From: Baylisascaris procyonis
Taxonomy: Eukaryota > Nematoda > Chromadorea > Rhabditida > Ascarididae
DNA length: 64,000 nt
Direction: 5' to 3'
NCBI GenBank assembly: GCA_037389465.1
Contig: JAZARR010000223.1
Location: forward strand, 310,001-374,000
The notes under the pieces: model-generated
Database searches by the model: none
The model's input: only the letters and a program-made list of their open reading frames with translations
What the model was told of the DNA's origin: nothing
Translations under genes and position numbers: made by a program
Part shown: positions 23,527-36,996 of the stretch, piece by piece
How the letters are laid out: each line of letters starts with the position of its first letter
How positions within the stretch are numbered: position 1 is the first letter of the stretch

Positions 23527-24243
23527 GTAAGCGTCAGTCATCATTTCATGCGTTTTTGTGGCGTCGTACAAGTTCTGTTGGCATATGATCATACTTCGAG
23601 GAACCTTATAAGCGCCATTATTAATAATTTGTCTTTTAAAAAAAGGGAAAGAAAATTCTCTTTTCATGGTTGAAATATCGAGAAGTTGTTTTCAGTCGAT
23701 TTATTCGCTAATACGTTTGTATTAAAAGATTGCAAAAATTATAAAATGATTTTAAATTGCGTCATAATCGGAAGTTTAGTTTTCTTTGCAGTCACCAGTT
23801 TAATATTATGAGGTATAAAAATATGCTAAACACCTCTGAGACGACTATTGATCACTTCGTAGATTGTTGATCCTATTTCATGTGATTGTGTTGCGTATAT
23901 AGTGCACTGACGGAAAGATGATTTTGCATATTCAATTGTGAAACATTTGCAGTCATTACTCGGCGTTTATTGTTTTATAAGCGGAAGCAGTCGCAAATTT
24001 CTAATAATATCAAATAAAGCAAAAGGCAAATCATTTTGCGGAGATGCGATAGCAGCTGAGAAGGATATATTGTGATTGGATGACTGCTGTTATTGCACTA
24101 ATGAGAGCACAATGTTGCAAATGTTTTCGGAAGGTGCATGAAAGATAATAGGAAAAATATTTGATAGGGGTTTGGACGCCAAAGAGATACTCAAATTTGG
24201 AAGGATCTCTCAGAGATTGATCGTTGAATTTATTTTATTTCAG

Positions 24244-24372
24244 GTTGTTGTTTCTTAGGCAGAAGCGAAGTTTGCTCATATTGCAAAAAGGAAATAGAAA
24301 TACTGCGCAATCCCAGAAATTCGACGGGACTTTTGAAAAAAGAACCACTTCGTCTCTGCTCTCTTCACTGGA
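24244..24372 (+). CDS. Exon-like open segment, unrecognised
   Basis: TTATTTCAG, 42 open codons beginning LLFLRQKRSLLILQKGNRNT and containing KFDGTFEKRTTSSLLSSL, then GTAAGA. It may be a further kinesin tail exon given strand and position, but there is no diagnostic motif. Confidence 0.3.
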
Positions 24373-26081
24373 GTAAGATACCTCCAATTCGCAAGTGACA
24401 TTCTGTAGAATCCTACTATTTTCGGTTTTCTTTAATGCATCGATATTCATGTATACGGATATTCGAAAGGAGAGTTTTCTATAGTGGTGCAAACAGTATT
24501 GCTACGTTTCACCTGTCCGTTGAGGGCATATTCAGACGAAGAGCAGAGGGATTAAGAGGAATGAGAACACCATTGATGGCGATTCTTGGAAAAACACTGC
24601 ACTTTTTCGTTATTGCCTCAATTTCTTCAAAAGTAAAACTATGTAAAAAGGAAGAGGATAGAGCGAACAGAGAAATGCTGGAATAAACCAGCAGAATAAT
24701 ATTTGTTTGCTTAGTACGCAATGCTTAATTGATATTATTTAAGGAATGGCGTTACATTTCGACGAAGGATCTCTCGGAGAGGGATCTGATAGGGTGAACA
24801 GATCGATGGATATCATGACAAGATGGGGAATCTACAAAACACGATCGCAAATGTGGATAGCGATAACACAAAGGCCTGTTTTTTCGCATCGTTTTCTTTC
24901 GTTCATAGATGCGCTTGCATATAAAGAAACGAATGCTATCAGTGATTACTTTCGATTAAGCTATCGATCGCGCGATTTGGACTCTATCATATTTGAAGCA
25001 TATATATTTCACTAGAGAAGTAGAATAGTTAGAGTAGTACTCATGTAGGACCATTTGAGAGATTATGTGAAAGATTTTTTCGTTTAGCTGTTTTTATTAA
25101 GTTGCCGATCCGGAGTACAGCAACACAATCCCCTAAGGAACGAATGGGGATGGCGGGCGTTTCGAGTCTGTTTGCAAACTATTAGCTAGTAGAGCTAATT
25201 AGCTATTCAAAGTTTACACTTAAAATATTATGGACGCAATTTTGCACTATATTGAGTGAGTGGAAAAATGCAATGCGAATTATTCAAATACGAACAAATT
25301 TAATAGAATGTGATTTTTTGCGTACTTTTCATACGTGAAAAGTTGATCATTTATGCAAATAATATAGCGGTTTGACGTGAATGTTTATTGAATTACTACA
25401 TATGATTTGAGCGATGTGTAAATTAGTAATAACAATAGATGCTATGCTGTACATTTGCACTCTCTTGTTAACTAAATTTGGCACATTGCATTGTAGATTT
25501 CATTGTTGATAAATAAAAAATAGTGATTACTTTAATGAGTGAATTCAGTTTTTCGTAATAAAATACGACAAATTGATATGTTGGAGTAGTTGTTATTTGC
25601 TCTTACCCTTTAGAAATTTGTTCTGACAAACTCATTTAGTTTTTCCACTGTAAATACGATCGCGACAGCGTTACAGTACTGCCCGATTATTCATATTTTT
25701 GTTTTTAATCTGGTTTATGAGCTCCTCAGAAAGTGGCGCATTGCATTCTTAGCTTGGACGGGACTAGAAACGGGACGAAAACCCCTTCCTCGAGGTTTGT
25801 GGTATATAATCGTATGAAACTGGGCAAACATGTTTTGTGTGCCTTTTGGTTTCATAGTTTTCATTGAGCTTATTATGCTTAGTGAATCTAGCTAACGTTT
25901 TGAAGCTTGATTGATTGTCTGGAGTCATAAGTTTAAGCGACGGAGGTGTTTTGTCAAGTATGCAAGGCATCTGCACGCAGGTAGAGTTTTTGTTCCCTTC
26001 TGCACTCATTTTTGCCCATGGTTACCCCTGAAAAGGCTCTTGAATGTTATATATTTCCTGATGGACATTTTTGCTCTATAG
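24373..26081. other. No gene recognised
   Basis: Two open frames (24435-24686, 24746-25012) have mixed composition and no recognisable motif. The rest is AT-rich spacer. Confidence 0.35.
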
Positions 26082-26187
26082 CTGCACCAAATGCGACAAC
26101 AGTCTTTCAGTGATGGCGAATGTGGTTGGCAATATTGGCACGACGGACGCAGAGACTGCTCACACAACCATCAATGATCTCGTTGTG
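26082..26187 (+). CDS. Exon-like open segment, unrecognised
   Basis: GCTCTATAG acceptor, one open frame CTKCDNSLSVMANVVGNIGT with TDAETAHTTINDLVV, then a GTGAGC donor. 106 nt, locally G+C-rich. There is no family signature, and it stands alone in empty sequence. Confidence 0.35.
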
Positions 26188-28267
26188 GTGAGCAAATATC
26201 TTTTCGAGTCGCTTCCAATTATATTCAAGGAAATTGAAGGTAATATTTTCGCTATTTTTATTTGAGCGATGATGCAATTCCTTCTTTGTAAACGTGAATA
26301 ATGCAGGTTTTTCGGCTTTATGAAGTTGCATTTGCCTTAAGCAATATCATTCAAAGTGTTTTTGCATGGTACACATGCACCCAGTTCTGCTTTTAATATC
26401 GTGAGTGCCAACAAGGGGTTTCGATCAAACGCTATCCTACTATTGCAGCCATTTAGCGGCTTGACCTCGTTGATGGGATGCTGAGGTTAACTTGTAAATG
26501 AGTTGGTAGGGAAAGAGCTGTGTGAAATGCATTTGAATCACATTGACCACCCAGAAATACATTTGATAGTTACCACTAGAAAAGATGTGCTGGGGGCGTT
26601 AAAACTGAGGGAATGTGGCACTTTACTGGACAGCCTACAAAAGGCAGCCTTACGTGAAAAGTAGGTTCAGTCTACTGCAGTTGCTTGGAATCTTTACCCG
26701 CACTATCCCTCGAAATGATTTTTTCGGTTGAGTGTTGCATGAAACAATAAACTTTTTTTTTTGCATTTTAAAGGAAACAGTTGATAGTTTTTTTTTTGCA
26801 TTTTGCATCGTCCCCCCCCCCCCCAAAAAAAAACGTTGGTATACGTGACTGTGCACGCTCAACAATTTCACTTTCTTATGGTCTTTCGATAATTTATATT
26901 TATTTATGGTTATTTAACCGTCAAATAGTTTCATCTTTGGAGTCACTGCAGTTTGAATTCTAAGTTTGATGGTTGAATGCATTTTGCGAGACGAACTTCT
27001 CTATCGGTGGAACCTCTGAAAGAATTGTAGATATTAAAAAGAGTTGGAATACTCGCATGCAGTTTGCAGCTGGTTCGATGTTCATATAAGACCTATCGTT
27101 AGCAAAAATAAGGTCTTGCTTTAGCGTTCGTGGGTTCGGTCTGATCAACTAAAATACAAGTTTATTATTGCAATACTCCTATAAGTGATTGCGAATGTGT
27201 TTACAACGTTCAGTCGCCTTGTGCCTGTTGGAAATCTTGTAGAGAGGCTTTAGCTTTATATAGCTTTCTATGTTTCCCAATTCTCAACCAGTTTGAGGGA
27301 CGGGGTAGATTCATGTGAAAATCTCTTCAGGGGTAGCATGAATTTTATGGAAATGCGAACAGTTGGCATCGATAAATGGGTTTTCACGAATTCTTCATAA
27401 TGGAATCTGTTGAAGATTGGCCACGGTGAACAGAAAAATGGAACATCTGAAAATACGTCGCCGTTCGCCTGTTGAAGGATGCACAAAAGGTTAGATTTAT
27501 TTAATATTTCGTTTAATTTTATTTTCTTAATTTTTCACCGATGTTTGACTGATGAAAATAGGGGGAATAGGAATTGAACTATTGACATAAAGTGGGCGTT
27601 TGATTTACTAATGGCAACTGATTTCAGGGAAGCGGTCACTTTTTAATATCAGTTCAGAATGTGAAACTAAGTTGATAGAACGACGCAGATTGTTCCACTT
27701 AAAAAGTAAGTTCTGAAAGATTTTGATGGTTATTTTTATAAAGTCTGAGAGCGTATTTCAATGCAAAATATCCCGACCTCTTCATTCTAATATTTTTATT
27801 TTTATTAATAATATATTTTTATTATACAGAAAAAAGCTTTAACGGCATTGAATGGAAGAGATTTTTTTTGATTTTTTTCTGAAATTTGGTCATTAATTCC
27901 CCCTCCTTAATAAGACCTCACAATTGTGCATTGTTTTCTTGGCAAGGTGCATTCTTCTACTTATATATTTTTTTCAGAAATGCGGAATTTATGCAATAAT
28001 ATATAGGAAGGTTATTTGAGAATGTGATGGAATGAAATCCTTTATGTTAAATGACGCACTTCATATTTTATTTAAGGGGTATTTTATGTTCAGAGTTAGT
28101 TGCGTACATACAAACATTATACGCGTAATGACGAAAAATATATTTGTTTGTCAAGCACTTTCATGGATGATGTTCAAACTTTCGAAAAATTATAGGGCTG
28201 TAGCAGCAGAATGAGGCGAGATGTTTCGACAGACGAGTTATGTTATGAATGTGAGTATTCAGAGAAG

Positions 28268-28349
28268 CAGTCGATTGGTCACTTTTTAGAGATCAGTTGA
28301 TTGGTCATTTTTTTAGGGAGCAGTTGATTGGTCACTTTTTAGAGAGCAG
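28268..28349. repeat. Three-copy 26-27-bp tandem repeat
   Basis: Units start at 28268, 28294 and 28321 and share CAGTTGATTGGTCACTTTTT with one to three changes. A fourth CAGTTA start follows. Confidence 0.85.
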
Positions 28350-29387
28350 TTATGTTTGGTTGTTATGTTTGTGGTTGTTTATGTTTGGCACAGTTTCTGT
28401 GAATGTGCCAAACATATTAATATTATACTGTATTATAGTTCGTCAGCGATAAATCTGTTGGCAGTTTGTGGTTTTTTTCGTTTTAAGGATGGTCTCTATT
28501 TCAATGATGTGTGTGAGCTGTTCGATGGAATAAGCATCTCTTAATGTAGACAAATATGAACCTTCTTTTGAATTTAATTCGCGAACAATTCGGCGCTTTT
28601 GTCTCATGTGTGAACTGGTTATGCATTAGTCTTTTTTTGAAGATAGTTAATTTCAAGAAAATACAGCATAACAGGATTCCTTACTCTGAATAAACCTTTA
28701 GATCATTAAGCATAAATTTGTTCATTTTTGTGATTTATTTACCTTTTTAGCCGATATGGAAATGTTTTATTTTGTTTCGGCATCCATTATATATGCCGAA
28801 AATATTATATTCGGCATCCAACTGTAAAAAGTTTCCGATCGGAAACCAATAACTTTTAGATTGTGGTTGATTTTTTTCCCATTAGACTATTTCAATGAGG
28901 GAGGAGAATATTGAAAGCAATACACTCAGAGTACGAGTGGTAGAGATAGGTTGATGCATAAGTTGAATAGAGTAAATATAGGCAATTAAACAACTATAAT
29001 AGTTGAGACATGTTCGAACATTTTTAATCAGTGTTCAGTGTTTGTGCCCTATGGATTGCCTGCACCAAAACGATTACTGCAGAAGCTTACTTGCTATTTT
29101 TTTGGTTGATATCTTTGCGCTCTTGTCGAGTGGTTCAGATAGAATTGTTCCTATTCAGTTCATAGTCACTAATACGCATTAATTTTTCTTTAATCGTTAT
29201 TTGCTCTTATCCTCCGTTCTCCTCATATTATATTTTCGTTCATTTGTTATGATTCATGAAGGATACTGTTGGAATTCCTTAGGAAATCTTGTAGTAAGGC
29301 AGACCAAAAATGATTTTGCAACTGAACGGTTCATGCATGGGGGTCACTAGAGTGTGTGCTGAGTCGATGGGGGATCGTATGTTTCCC

Positions 29388-29440
29388 TAGGGTTAAAGCG
29401 ACGCATACGCTGAGTTAAGCGAAGCGTACGCTAAGGGTTA
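29388..29440. repeat. Imperfect 21-bp direct repeat with internal palindrome
   Basis: Two copies of a unit beginning AGCGA-GC-TACGCT-AG run in tandem. The second contains the perfect 10-bp palindrome AGCGTACGCT at 29423-29432. It is CpG-rich relative to its surroundings. Confidence 0.7.
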
Positions 29441-32400
29441 TCTGCGTACCACACACAGTAACCACCCTATTGCGTTTGCATTGAGTCGTTCTGCTCTGTG
29501 TTTCTTTCAACGGTTTTTGCTTCGTTCTTAATCAGCCGTAGTTAATTAGTGTGTTCTTTTATTTCAGTTATATTTTTCTCTTATAAGATTGTTGATAAAA
29601 GCTCCAACCTATTCGGAGAGTAGCAAATAAGGGAATTTCGGAGTAGATCACTTTATGAGGGTATCACATGAAAATTTAGAATCATATGTTCTCTTGTCTG
29701 CTTTAAGGCGTTTTCATGCTTTTTTTCACCAAATGAAGTACTTCAGTTATGCTGTACCATACGATAAGGTACTATTTTGTTGCTTAAGCTTTCGCATTGT
29801 GTGTGACAGTATTTTGAATCAGAGTTGTGCCGTCTTTGACAGGGTTTTCGCCTTGCTTGAAGTTTTCGGCAAATCAGTGTTTTATATAATTGCCTGAGTT
29901 GCCGTGTTAACGTGTTTATTTTTGTATAGCACTCATCTTGATCTTGATTTTTTAAATTTTTCTCTATCTGAATTTTTTTTTGGATTTTAATTTTATTTGG
30001 TTTTAATTCTATTTGAAAATTTTTAAATATTTGATTTTAAATTAAATTTTATTTATTTATTATATCCACTGAAATAATCATCTTATTTAGGTTATCATTG
30101 CGAGTGGCAGTTTTACTCGCTCATGTAGCAGATGCATAAAATAAAGCTTCTATGTTACAAATCGGCACACATTTTATATCTCTGTCGTTTTTTTTCTTGT
30201 GCGACCTATATAAGTTGATAATTCACCTAGAATTATTATAGGATCATGAATACTGAATTTCCTCGCTTATTTTCATTCGTCGGATGTTTAATGAATCTAT
30301 TCGTTGATGCGGCTTATTATTTTCCTCCGAAAATTTAGAGAGTTGAAAAAGGAGGGGAGGGGGGGGGGGTTCCATAGTGGATGGGGAGGCGGGAGGCGGA
30401 GGATGGTTAAATGAAAATTCCTTGATGCTTCATTCATGATTTATATACAGTAAGGGCAAAGTAAAAATGCCTTATTTCGTCCTTATTGGGCGAACTTTTT
30501 TCATAGATTTCATTGTTTTATTTCCCTTTTCGAATATATTTTAAAAGTAAGAGAGCAGTATCGTCGTCTCATAGGTTGATATGATTGATATTAAAAAAAA
30601 AAAAAAAAAGAAATATTATATCAAACGATATATTGGAAAGGGGTTGTTTCGGGATTATTTGAACTATGTCAATGAGCCCATTTCGATGTTACTTTTTAAA
30701 CAAAAAGATCAGTGATGGAATAGTGTCAAATTTTTGAGTCTTACAATTAATATGGTTAAGTTTATTTTATTGTTGATGTATTTTTAAAAATTGGAATATT
30801 TGTTATAGAATGCAATAATGGGCTACTACTATTTTTTTTATTTTTTATTTTTTTTTAATGTTAGGTAACTTTTTTTTTTTGTTGAATGAATAGCACATAT
30901 TCGTTGCATTTTTAAAAAATTTTTGCTCTATTTTTTCTCTCTCTCTCATTAAAATCATTCAAATTTTTTTTCCCAAATATTATCTTCTTTTCTTTATCTT
31001 GTCTAATCGATATTTTCTTTTCTGTTCTGCTTTATTCTTTATTTTATTTTTTCGATGTTTCGACGTTTCGTTTTTTTTTATTAACGCAAATCTGTTCATG
31101 TCCGTTTTTTTTTTATGTGAAAGCTTCCCTTGATATACTGAGATTACTTTCATGAATGTTACTGTAATGATACTTAAATTATAAATCGTTTCTGATTGTT
31201 TGATCTCAGTTGATGTAATTTTATTTATTAGCCTATGCATCGTTTTCATTAGTTGTCCCTTATTTGTTAGTGGTTTCGATTTAACGATGTGAATTATTTT
31301 TTGTTGAAATTAGCATGAGAGAGCATCACTATTTTCCAATTTTTGACCCACATTTTTCATTATTTCAAAGTTTACTCCTATGCAAAACTTTATAGAGTCA
31401 TAAGAGTAATCAACGCAAGTTTTAATGATAGGCAAATTAGCTCTGTTGTATAGAAGTATCGTTTATATGGATTGAGGAAAACGAAAAGAAAATAGCCTAT
31501 TGGATAGTCATTACGTTAGGTTTAATGTATTATTTTATGCAACCCATTTGTACATTTTTTTGAGTCATAATGGACTGAGAAATTCTCGTGGACGATTACT
31601 ATGCAAGCTTATGCGTTCTATTTGTTTTAATAAACGCTAAAAAGCGCAGTGAGGTGCTTTCAAATGAGTGGAAAAACACATTCGCCGATTATATACAATT
31701 CTTTCAAAAATGAGTCGCAAGCTGCAACTAATATTATTCATCTTTTTTTGCTATTAACTCATTTTTTTTTGGCGTCTCTTGCAATATATTTTTTTATTTT
31801 GTCGAAGTGAACTTTTATACTAAATTTTCCTCACTAGCGTTATGTGCTTTGATTAGTACTTTGCATTTTATTGTCAGATCATTGATTTTAAAATGAATCA
31901 AATCACTGTTTTATAACCATTGAGTTGCTTCCATCTAATGACTGCGTTTGGTAGCCATTGATCGATCTTTGGAACACTGAATGACAGCTAGTTTCCCTTA
32001 TCCGTCGAATTGCTGTTGTTGCTGGTCGATTGATAAGTGGCTTACGTTACTTCAATTGAATCGATAGCTAATGCTATTAATGTCACTTCTTAAGAGCGCA
32101 TATCCTGGTTGCATAGTATGAAAACTTTGAGGAGAGTGGATCTTTTATGCATAATATTGGGTAATTTGTATGCATAAAATATTTTAGGAAGGGTAAAAAA
32201 TGTGGGCAAAAGTGAAACGATGAGCATGAATAAGCGAAATAGAAGAGGTGAAATTGTTTCATCGAAGAAAACAATTTAAAGAAAATAGAATGCGAACGAA
32301 AGATGTGTTTGTTTCGTGTTGATTAAGGAAAATTGTTTATTAATGCAGATCAAAGAGTTGGTTATTCGCAATAGTCAATGTTTCCTTTGCTTAGAGACGT

Positions 32401-32958
32401 AATCGAATAGCATCAGTTGAGTTGAAATTGTGGATATGAAGCTGCAATTGGTTTTAAGGGTGAACCGTTAATTATACAGTAACGTGATAAATAAAAAAGG
32501 GCATTAGAATAACTTCAATCGCTGGCAGGATCCCGTACTTCAATGGCCGTTGCATTCAATGCCTGGAACTGTACTTGAGAGCAACCGGAAATGGGCATCC
32601 ATTATATTTATTATATAAACTCGTAGGGAATTGGTCATCTCATTACTACTTTTGGCATTTTATTGTTGAAATTGCGCCCTCAAGTACCCGTTCAGGTCAC
32701 TAATAAGTGATATCATGATAGGAATATTCAAAATTAGATTGTTGGTGATTGTCTTATTGCAATGATATATTTGAGAGATGCAATAAGCCTTTAAACAAAT
32801 CGATATGCAATGCATTTATGCAAATTTCTTCCTATCTATAAATTTCAATAACTGAGATTCGTTTTATAGATTCGTAATTGTAAATGTTAGTGGCGTAACG
32901 CAAATGGCGTAATAGGCATTTGAAGTGACGTTGTTTTAACGCCTTTGAACTCTTCCAG

Positions 32959-33084
32959 ACGGTTGGACTCAGAATGCATTAATGAGTGAAAGTGTGGAAC
33001 GATTTTTTCACGAATTTCGGCACAGTTAGAGAGAGCGATGGTACACTTGCTACGAACCGCTTACGAATTTCTTCCCAATATAGG
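32959..33084 (+). CDS. Exon-like segment, unrecognised and probably frameshifted
   Basis: A CTTCCAG acceptor and a GTACGT donor bound 126 nt. One frame opens DGWTQNALMSESVERFFHEF and another closes QLERAMVHLLRTAYEFLPNI. Together they suggest a single helical exon with one frameshift. Family unknown. Confidence 0.35.
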
Positions 33085-34645
33085 GTACGTCTTTATCGTT
33101 ATTCAGTGAGTGAAAATAATTGCTATTACCCAAAAGCCAATTCTTTTAGTACTGCTTTCTTTTGTTCAGATTATCCAGGCTCATGTTGGCTATTCGTTGA
33201 GAAATGTCTGTGTTTGTCTGTTGTGATTTTGATCGTCGCCTAACAATGAAATCATTCATTGAAAGCCACATGTAAGGAAGTCAGTCTTGTAGTAGATGCA
33301 CGCTTGCTCATGCAAATTTATAACTTTACACAATGGTAGCATAACCTCACTACCATATTGCATCGGATAAGGTTGGGAACGTTGAAAACCCGCAATTTTA
33401 TGAAGTTTTATTGAGAGGGAGGTCATCTTTTGTTCCCAAGTTTTGACGTGCGGCAATGCCATTTTAAATGTGAGATGAATATTTCGGTGCTCGATGATCG
33501 AACGGAAAGTCATCAAATCTGTTGCTATATGGGGATTAACGTAGACAACTAGTCGATCAGTCTCTGTTCACTGGGTTATTTAAATCCCCTTGTAGTTAAC
33601 CAGATTTGCCCGCCGACATACAGTATATTAAGTTCGATCATTATTTTTTCTAAGAATCGATACTTCGTTTAAGATGGAATCCCAAGTTCTGCTCAAAAAC
33701 ATCGATAAACTTGTTAAGGGGGGAGGGGGAGTTATTTGAGGATGGTGTTACTTTTATCCCACAAATTCGAAGAATTGTTTAAGGAGGACGACTTTCTTGA
33801 GATGGAAGGGAGGGGAATTGAAGTTCCTTCAGAAGTGTAGTCCGAGATTCACATGTTTGCATGTGTCTGTCTGCCGGTCTACCAATCCGGTAGTTTCAAT
33901 TCGGAAACCCTTAGGGAATGCCTCATAACACCGCTACTCATGAACATATTTATTTTGAGATAGCCTTCGCCATTGATTTAATCATTTATTTTTCTGCTGT
34001 CCGAGTCATAGCAATATTCTCCTGATGCGTTAAGGGAATCTAATATTGCAGGCAATACGACCGTCATATCAGGTTCATTGTGTGAGAACACACCGAATGC
34101 GATCCATGCATCGTTTTCAAGTATGTCAGCCATTCCATTTACATCCTTTTATTTTATGTTTTCTCAAATTTGCATTTTCAAGTTGTATTAGGGTGACAAC
34201 TTATTTGTCTGTATCGGTTTATCTGCTTATTCGGCAGTTTCAAACTTTTGACCATATAAATTTTCTACTGTGAAAAGACTCGTCGACGATGTGCCTAAAA
34301 CATTTGATGCGTCTCATACAATCAAATAGATCACTTTTTATAATCGAGTGTATAGGAAAAAAAGGATTTTTTTTTAGAAATCTTTTAAGAGAAGTCGATT
34401 TGATTAAAATGTAAGTGTATTTTTGCACACGATTTATTAATTTCTTCCCAATTTATGGTTGCTCTGAGATTACAAAAGCGCATTTTGTGCCGCCTGCTTA
34501 GATGCGCTTTCCCAATTGTTACTTCATAAATCTTACGGATGTGTTCGGGAAATTTTTATATTCTGTTTCATATGTTTTAGGTCGGATTGAATGTGTTCTT
34601 TTTTTATCTTATCCAACATATTGGTGCCTTAGTAACGTTTTTTGC
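33085..34645. other. No gene recognised
   Basis: Mixed sequence with short frames only. A purine-rich stretch with several G5-G7 runs lies at 33718-33815. Confidence 0.4.
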
Positions 34646-34691
34646 TTTCCACAGAGATGAGACCAGCGTCCCTTTGGTCATCCTTCTAGTC

Positions 34692-36743
34692 TGTATTTGA
34701 TTGCCTTTCAAAGGTCATTCCAACGTCACTTTGGTCGTCCTTCTAGTCTGTATTTGATTGCCTTCCAAAGGTCAGCCCAACGTCGATGTGGTCGTCCTAC
34801 TAGTCTGTATTTGATTGCCTTTCAAAGGTCATCCCAACGTCGCTTTGGTCGTCTTTCTAGTTTGTATTTGATTGCCTTTCAAAGGTCATTCCAACGTCGC
34901 TTTGGTCGTCCTTCTAGTCTGTATTTGATTGCCTTCCAAAGGTCAGCCCAACGTCGCTTTGGTCATCCTTCTAGTCTGTATTTGATTGCCTTCCAAAGGT
35001 CAGCCCAACGTCGCTTTGGTCATCCTTCTAGTCTGTATTTTATTGCCTTCCAAAGGTCAGCCCAACGTCGCTTTGGTCATCCTTCTAGTCTGTATTTTAT
35101 TGCCTTCCAAAGGTTAGCCCAACGTCGCTTTGGTCGTCTTTCTAGTTTGTATTTGATTGCCTTTCAAAGGTCATTCCAACGTCGCTTTGGTCGTCCTTCT
35201 AGTCTGTATTTGATTGCCTTCCAAAGGTCAGCCCAACGTCGCTTTGGTCATCCTTCTAGTCTGTATTTTATTGCCTTCCAAAGGTCAGCCCAACGTCGCT
35301 TTGGTCATCCTTCTAGTCTGTATTTTATTGCCTTCCAAAGGTTAGCCCAACGTCGCTTTGGTCATCCTTCTAGTCTGTATTTGATTGCCTTTTAAAGGTC
35401 ATTCCAACGTCGCTTTGGTCGTCCTTCTAGTCTGTATTTGATTGCCTTCCAAAGGTCAGCCCAACGTCGCTTTGGTCATCCTTCTAGTCTGTATTTTATT
35501 GCCTTCCAAAGGTTAGCCCAACGTCGCTTTGGTCGTCTTTCTAGTTTGTATTTGATTGCCTTTCAAAGGTCATTCCAACGTCGCTTTGGTCGTCCTTCTA
35601 GTCTGTATTTGATTGCCTTCCAAAGGTCAGCCCAACGTCGCTTTGGTCATCCTTCTAGTCTGTATTTTATTGCCTTCCAAAGGTCAGCCCAACGTCGCTT
35701 TGGTCATCCTTCTAGTCTGTATTTTATTGCCTTCCAAAGGTCAGCCCAACGTCGCTTTGGTCATCCTTCTAGTCTGTATTTTATTGCCTTCCAAAGGTTA
35801 GCCCAACGTCGCTTTGGTCATCCTTCTAGTCTGTATTTGATTGCCTTTTAAAGGTCAGCCCAACGTCGCTTTGGTCATCCTTCTAGTCTGTATTTGATTG
35901 CCTTCCAAAGGTCAGCCCAACGTCGCTTTGGTCATCCTTCTAGTCTGTATTTTATTGCCTTCCAAAGGTTAGCCCAACGTCGCTTTGGTCGTCTTTCTAG
36001 TTTGTATTTGATTGCCTTTCAAAGGTCATTCCAACGTCGCTTTGGTCGTCTTTCTAGTCTGTATTTGATTGCCTTTCAAAGGTCAGCCCAACGTCGCTTT
36101 GGTCGTCTTTCTAGTCTGTATTTGATTGCCTTTCAAAGGTCATTCCAACGTCGCTTTGGTCGTCCTTCTAGTCTGTATTTGATTGCCTTTTAAAGGTCAG
36201 CCCAACGTCGCTTTGGTCATCCTTCTAGTCTGTATTTTATTGCCTTCCAAAGGTCAGCCCAACGTCGCTTTGGTCATCCTTCTAGTCTGTATTTTATTGC
36301 CTTCCAAAGGTTAGCCCAACGTCGCTTTGGTCATCCTTCTAGTCTGTATTTGATTGCCTTTTAAAGGTCATTCCAACGTCGCTTTGGTCGTCCTTCTAGT
36401 GTGTATTTGATTGCCTTCCAAAGGTCAGCCCAACGTCGCTTTGGTCGTCTTTCTAGTCTGTATTTGATTGCCTTTCAAAGGTCATTCCAACGTCGCTTTG
36501 GTCGTCCTTCTAGTCTGTATTTGATTGCCTTCCAAAGGTCAGCCCAACGTCGCTTTGGTCATCCTTCTAGTCTGTATTTTATTGCCTTCCAAAGGTCAGC
36601 CCAACGTCGCTTTGGTCATCCTTCTAGTCTGTATTTGATTGCCTTTTAAAGGTCATTCCAACGTCGCTTTGGTCGTCCTTCTAGTGTGTATTTGATTGCC
36701 TTTTAAAGGTCATCCCAACGTCGCTTTGGTCGTCCTTCTAATC
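34692..36743. repeat. 57-bp minisatellite, 36 units without indels
   Basis: Units begin TGTATTTGATTGCC and contain CCAACGTCGCTTTGGTC. The distance from the first to the last unit start is 2052 bp, exactly 36 x 57, so no insertion or deletion has accumulated. A diverged unit precedes the array (34646-34691), and a partial unit follows to about 36770. Variation is confined to a few sites (TTTGAT/TTTTAT, CATTCC/CAGCCC/CATCCC, GTCGTC/GTCATC, TTCCAAAGG/TTTTAAAGG). Because 57 is divisible by 3, long open frames appear (up to 232 codons), but the TTTTAAAGG variant puts a TAA in frame in several units, so I treat them as non-coding. Confidence 0.97.
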
Positions 36744-36892
36744 TGTATTTGATTGCCTTCCACAGAGATCAGAGCCTAACCATCGGCTCAACGTATAGGC
36801 GACTTTGCTGCTCTGTGCATTGCTTGAAAAAACTTCATCTAATATAGGTAAAATGCTACTTGAACTACGGAATGAAGTACCATATTTTTAAG

Positions 36893-36996
36893 GTGTGCGT
36901 GGCTATGCAATCGCAGGAAAAGATGTTCGTGGAGAACAAAGCGCCAAATAGTCTCAATTATGGAATAGATATCACTCGCTGGTGGTTACAGATCAG
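36893..36996 (+). CDS. Exon-like segment 1 of an unrecognised gene
   Basis: TTTTTAAG followed by the open frame VCVAMQSQEKMFVENKAPNS, LNYGIDITRWWLQIR, then GTATGA. Composition and Trp content look coding. It lies 120 bp downstream of the minisatellite. Family unknown. Confidence 0.4.

Larger units (their letters stand above)
26188..32958. other. Gene-poor AT-rich spacer
   Basis: No supported exon in about 6.8 kb. It holds homopolymer runs (C13-A9 at 26812-26833, G11 at 30359-30369, A15 near 30594), a three-copy 26-27-bp repeat at 28268-28349 and a small palindromic repeat at 29388-29440. Many T-runs lie between 30.8 and 31.1 kb. Confidence 0.5.

Noticed and set aside
34697..35395. 232-codon open frame with 19-residue repeats
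   Set aside because: It is the 57-bp minisatellite read in frame. Several units carry an in-frame TAA, and composition gives no sign of selection for protein.
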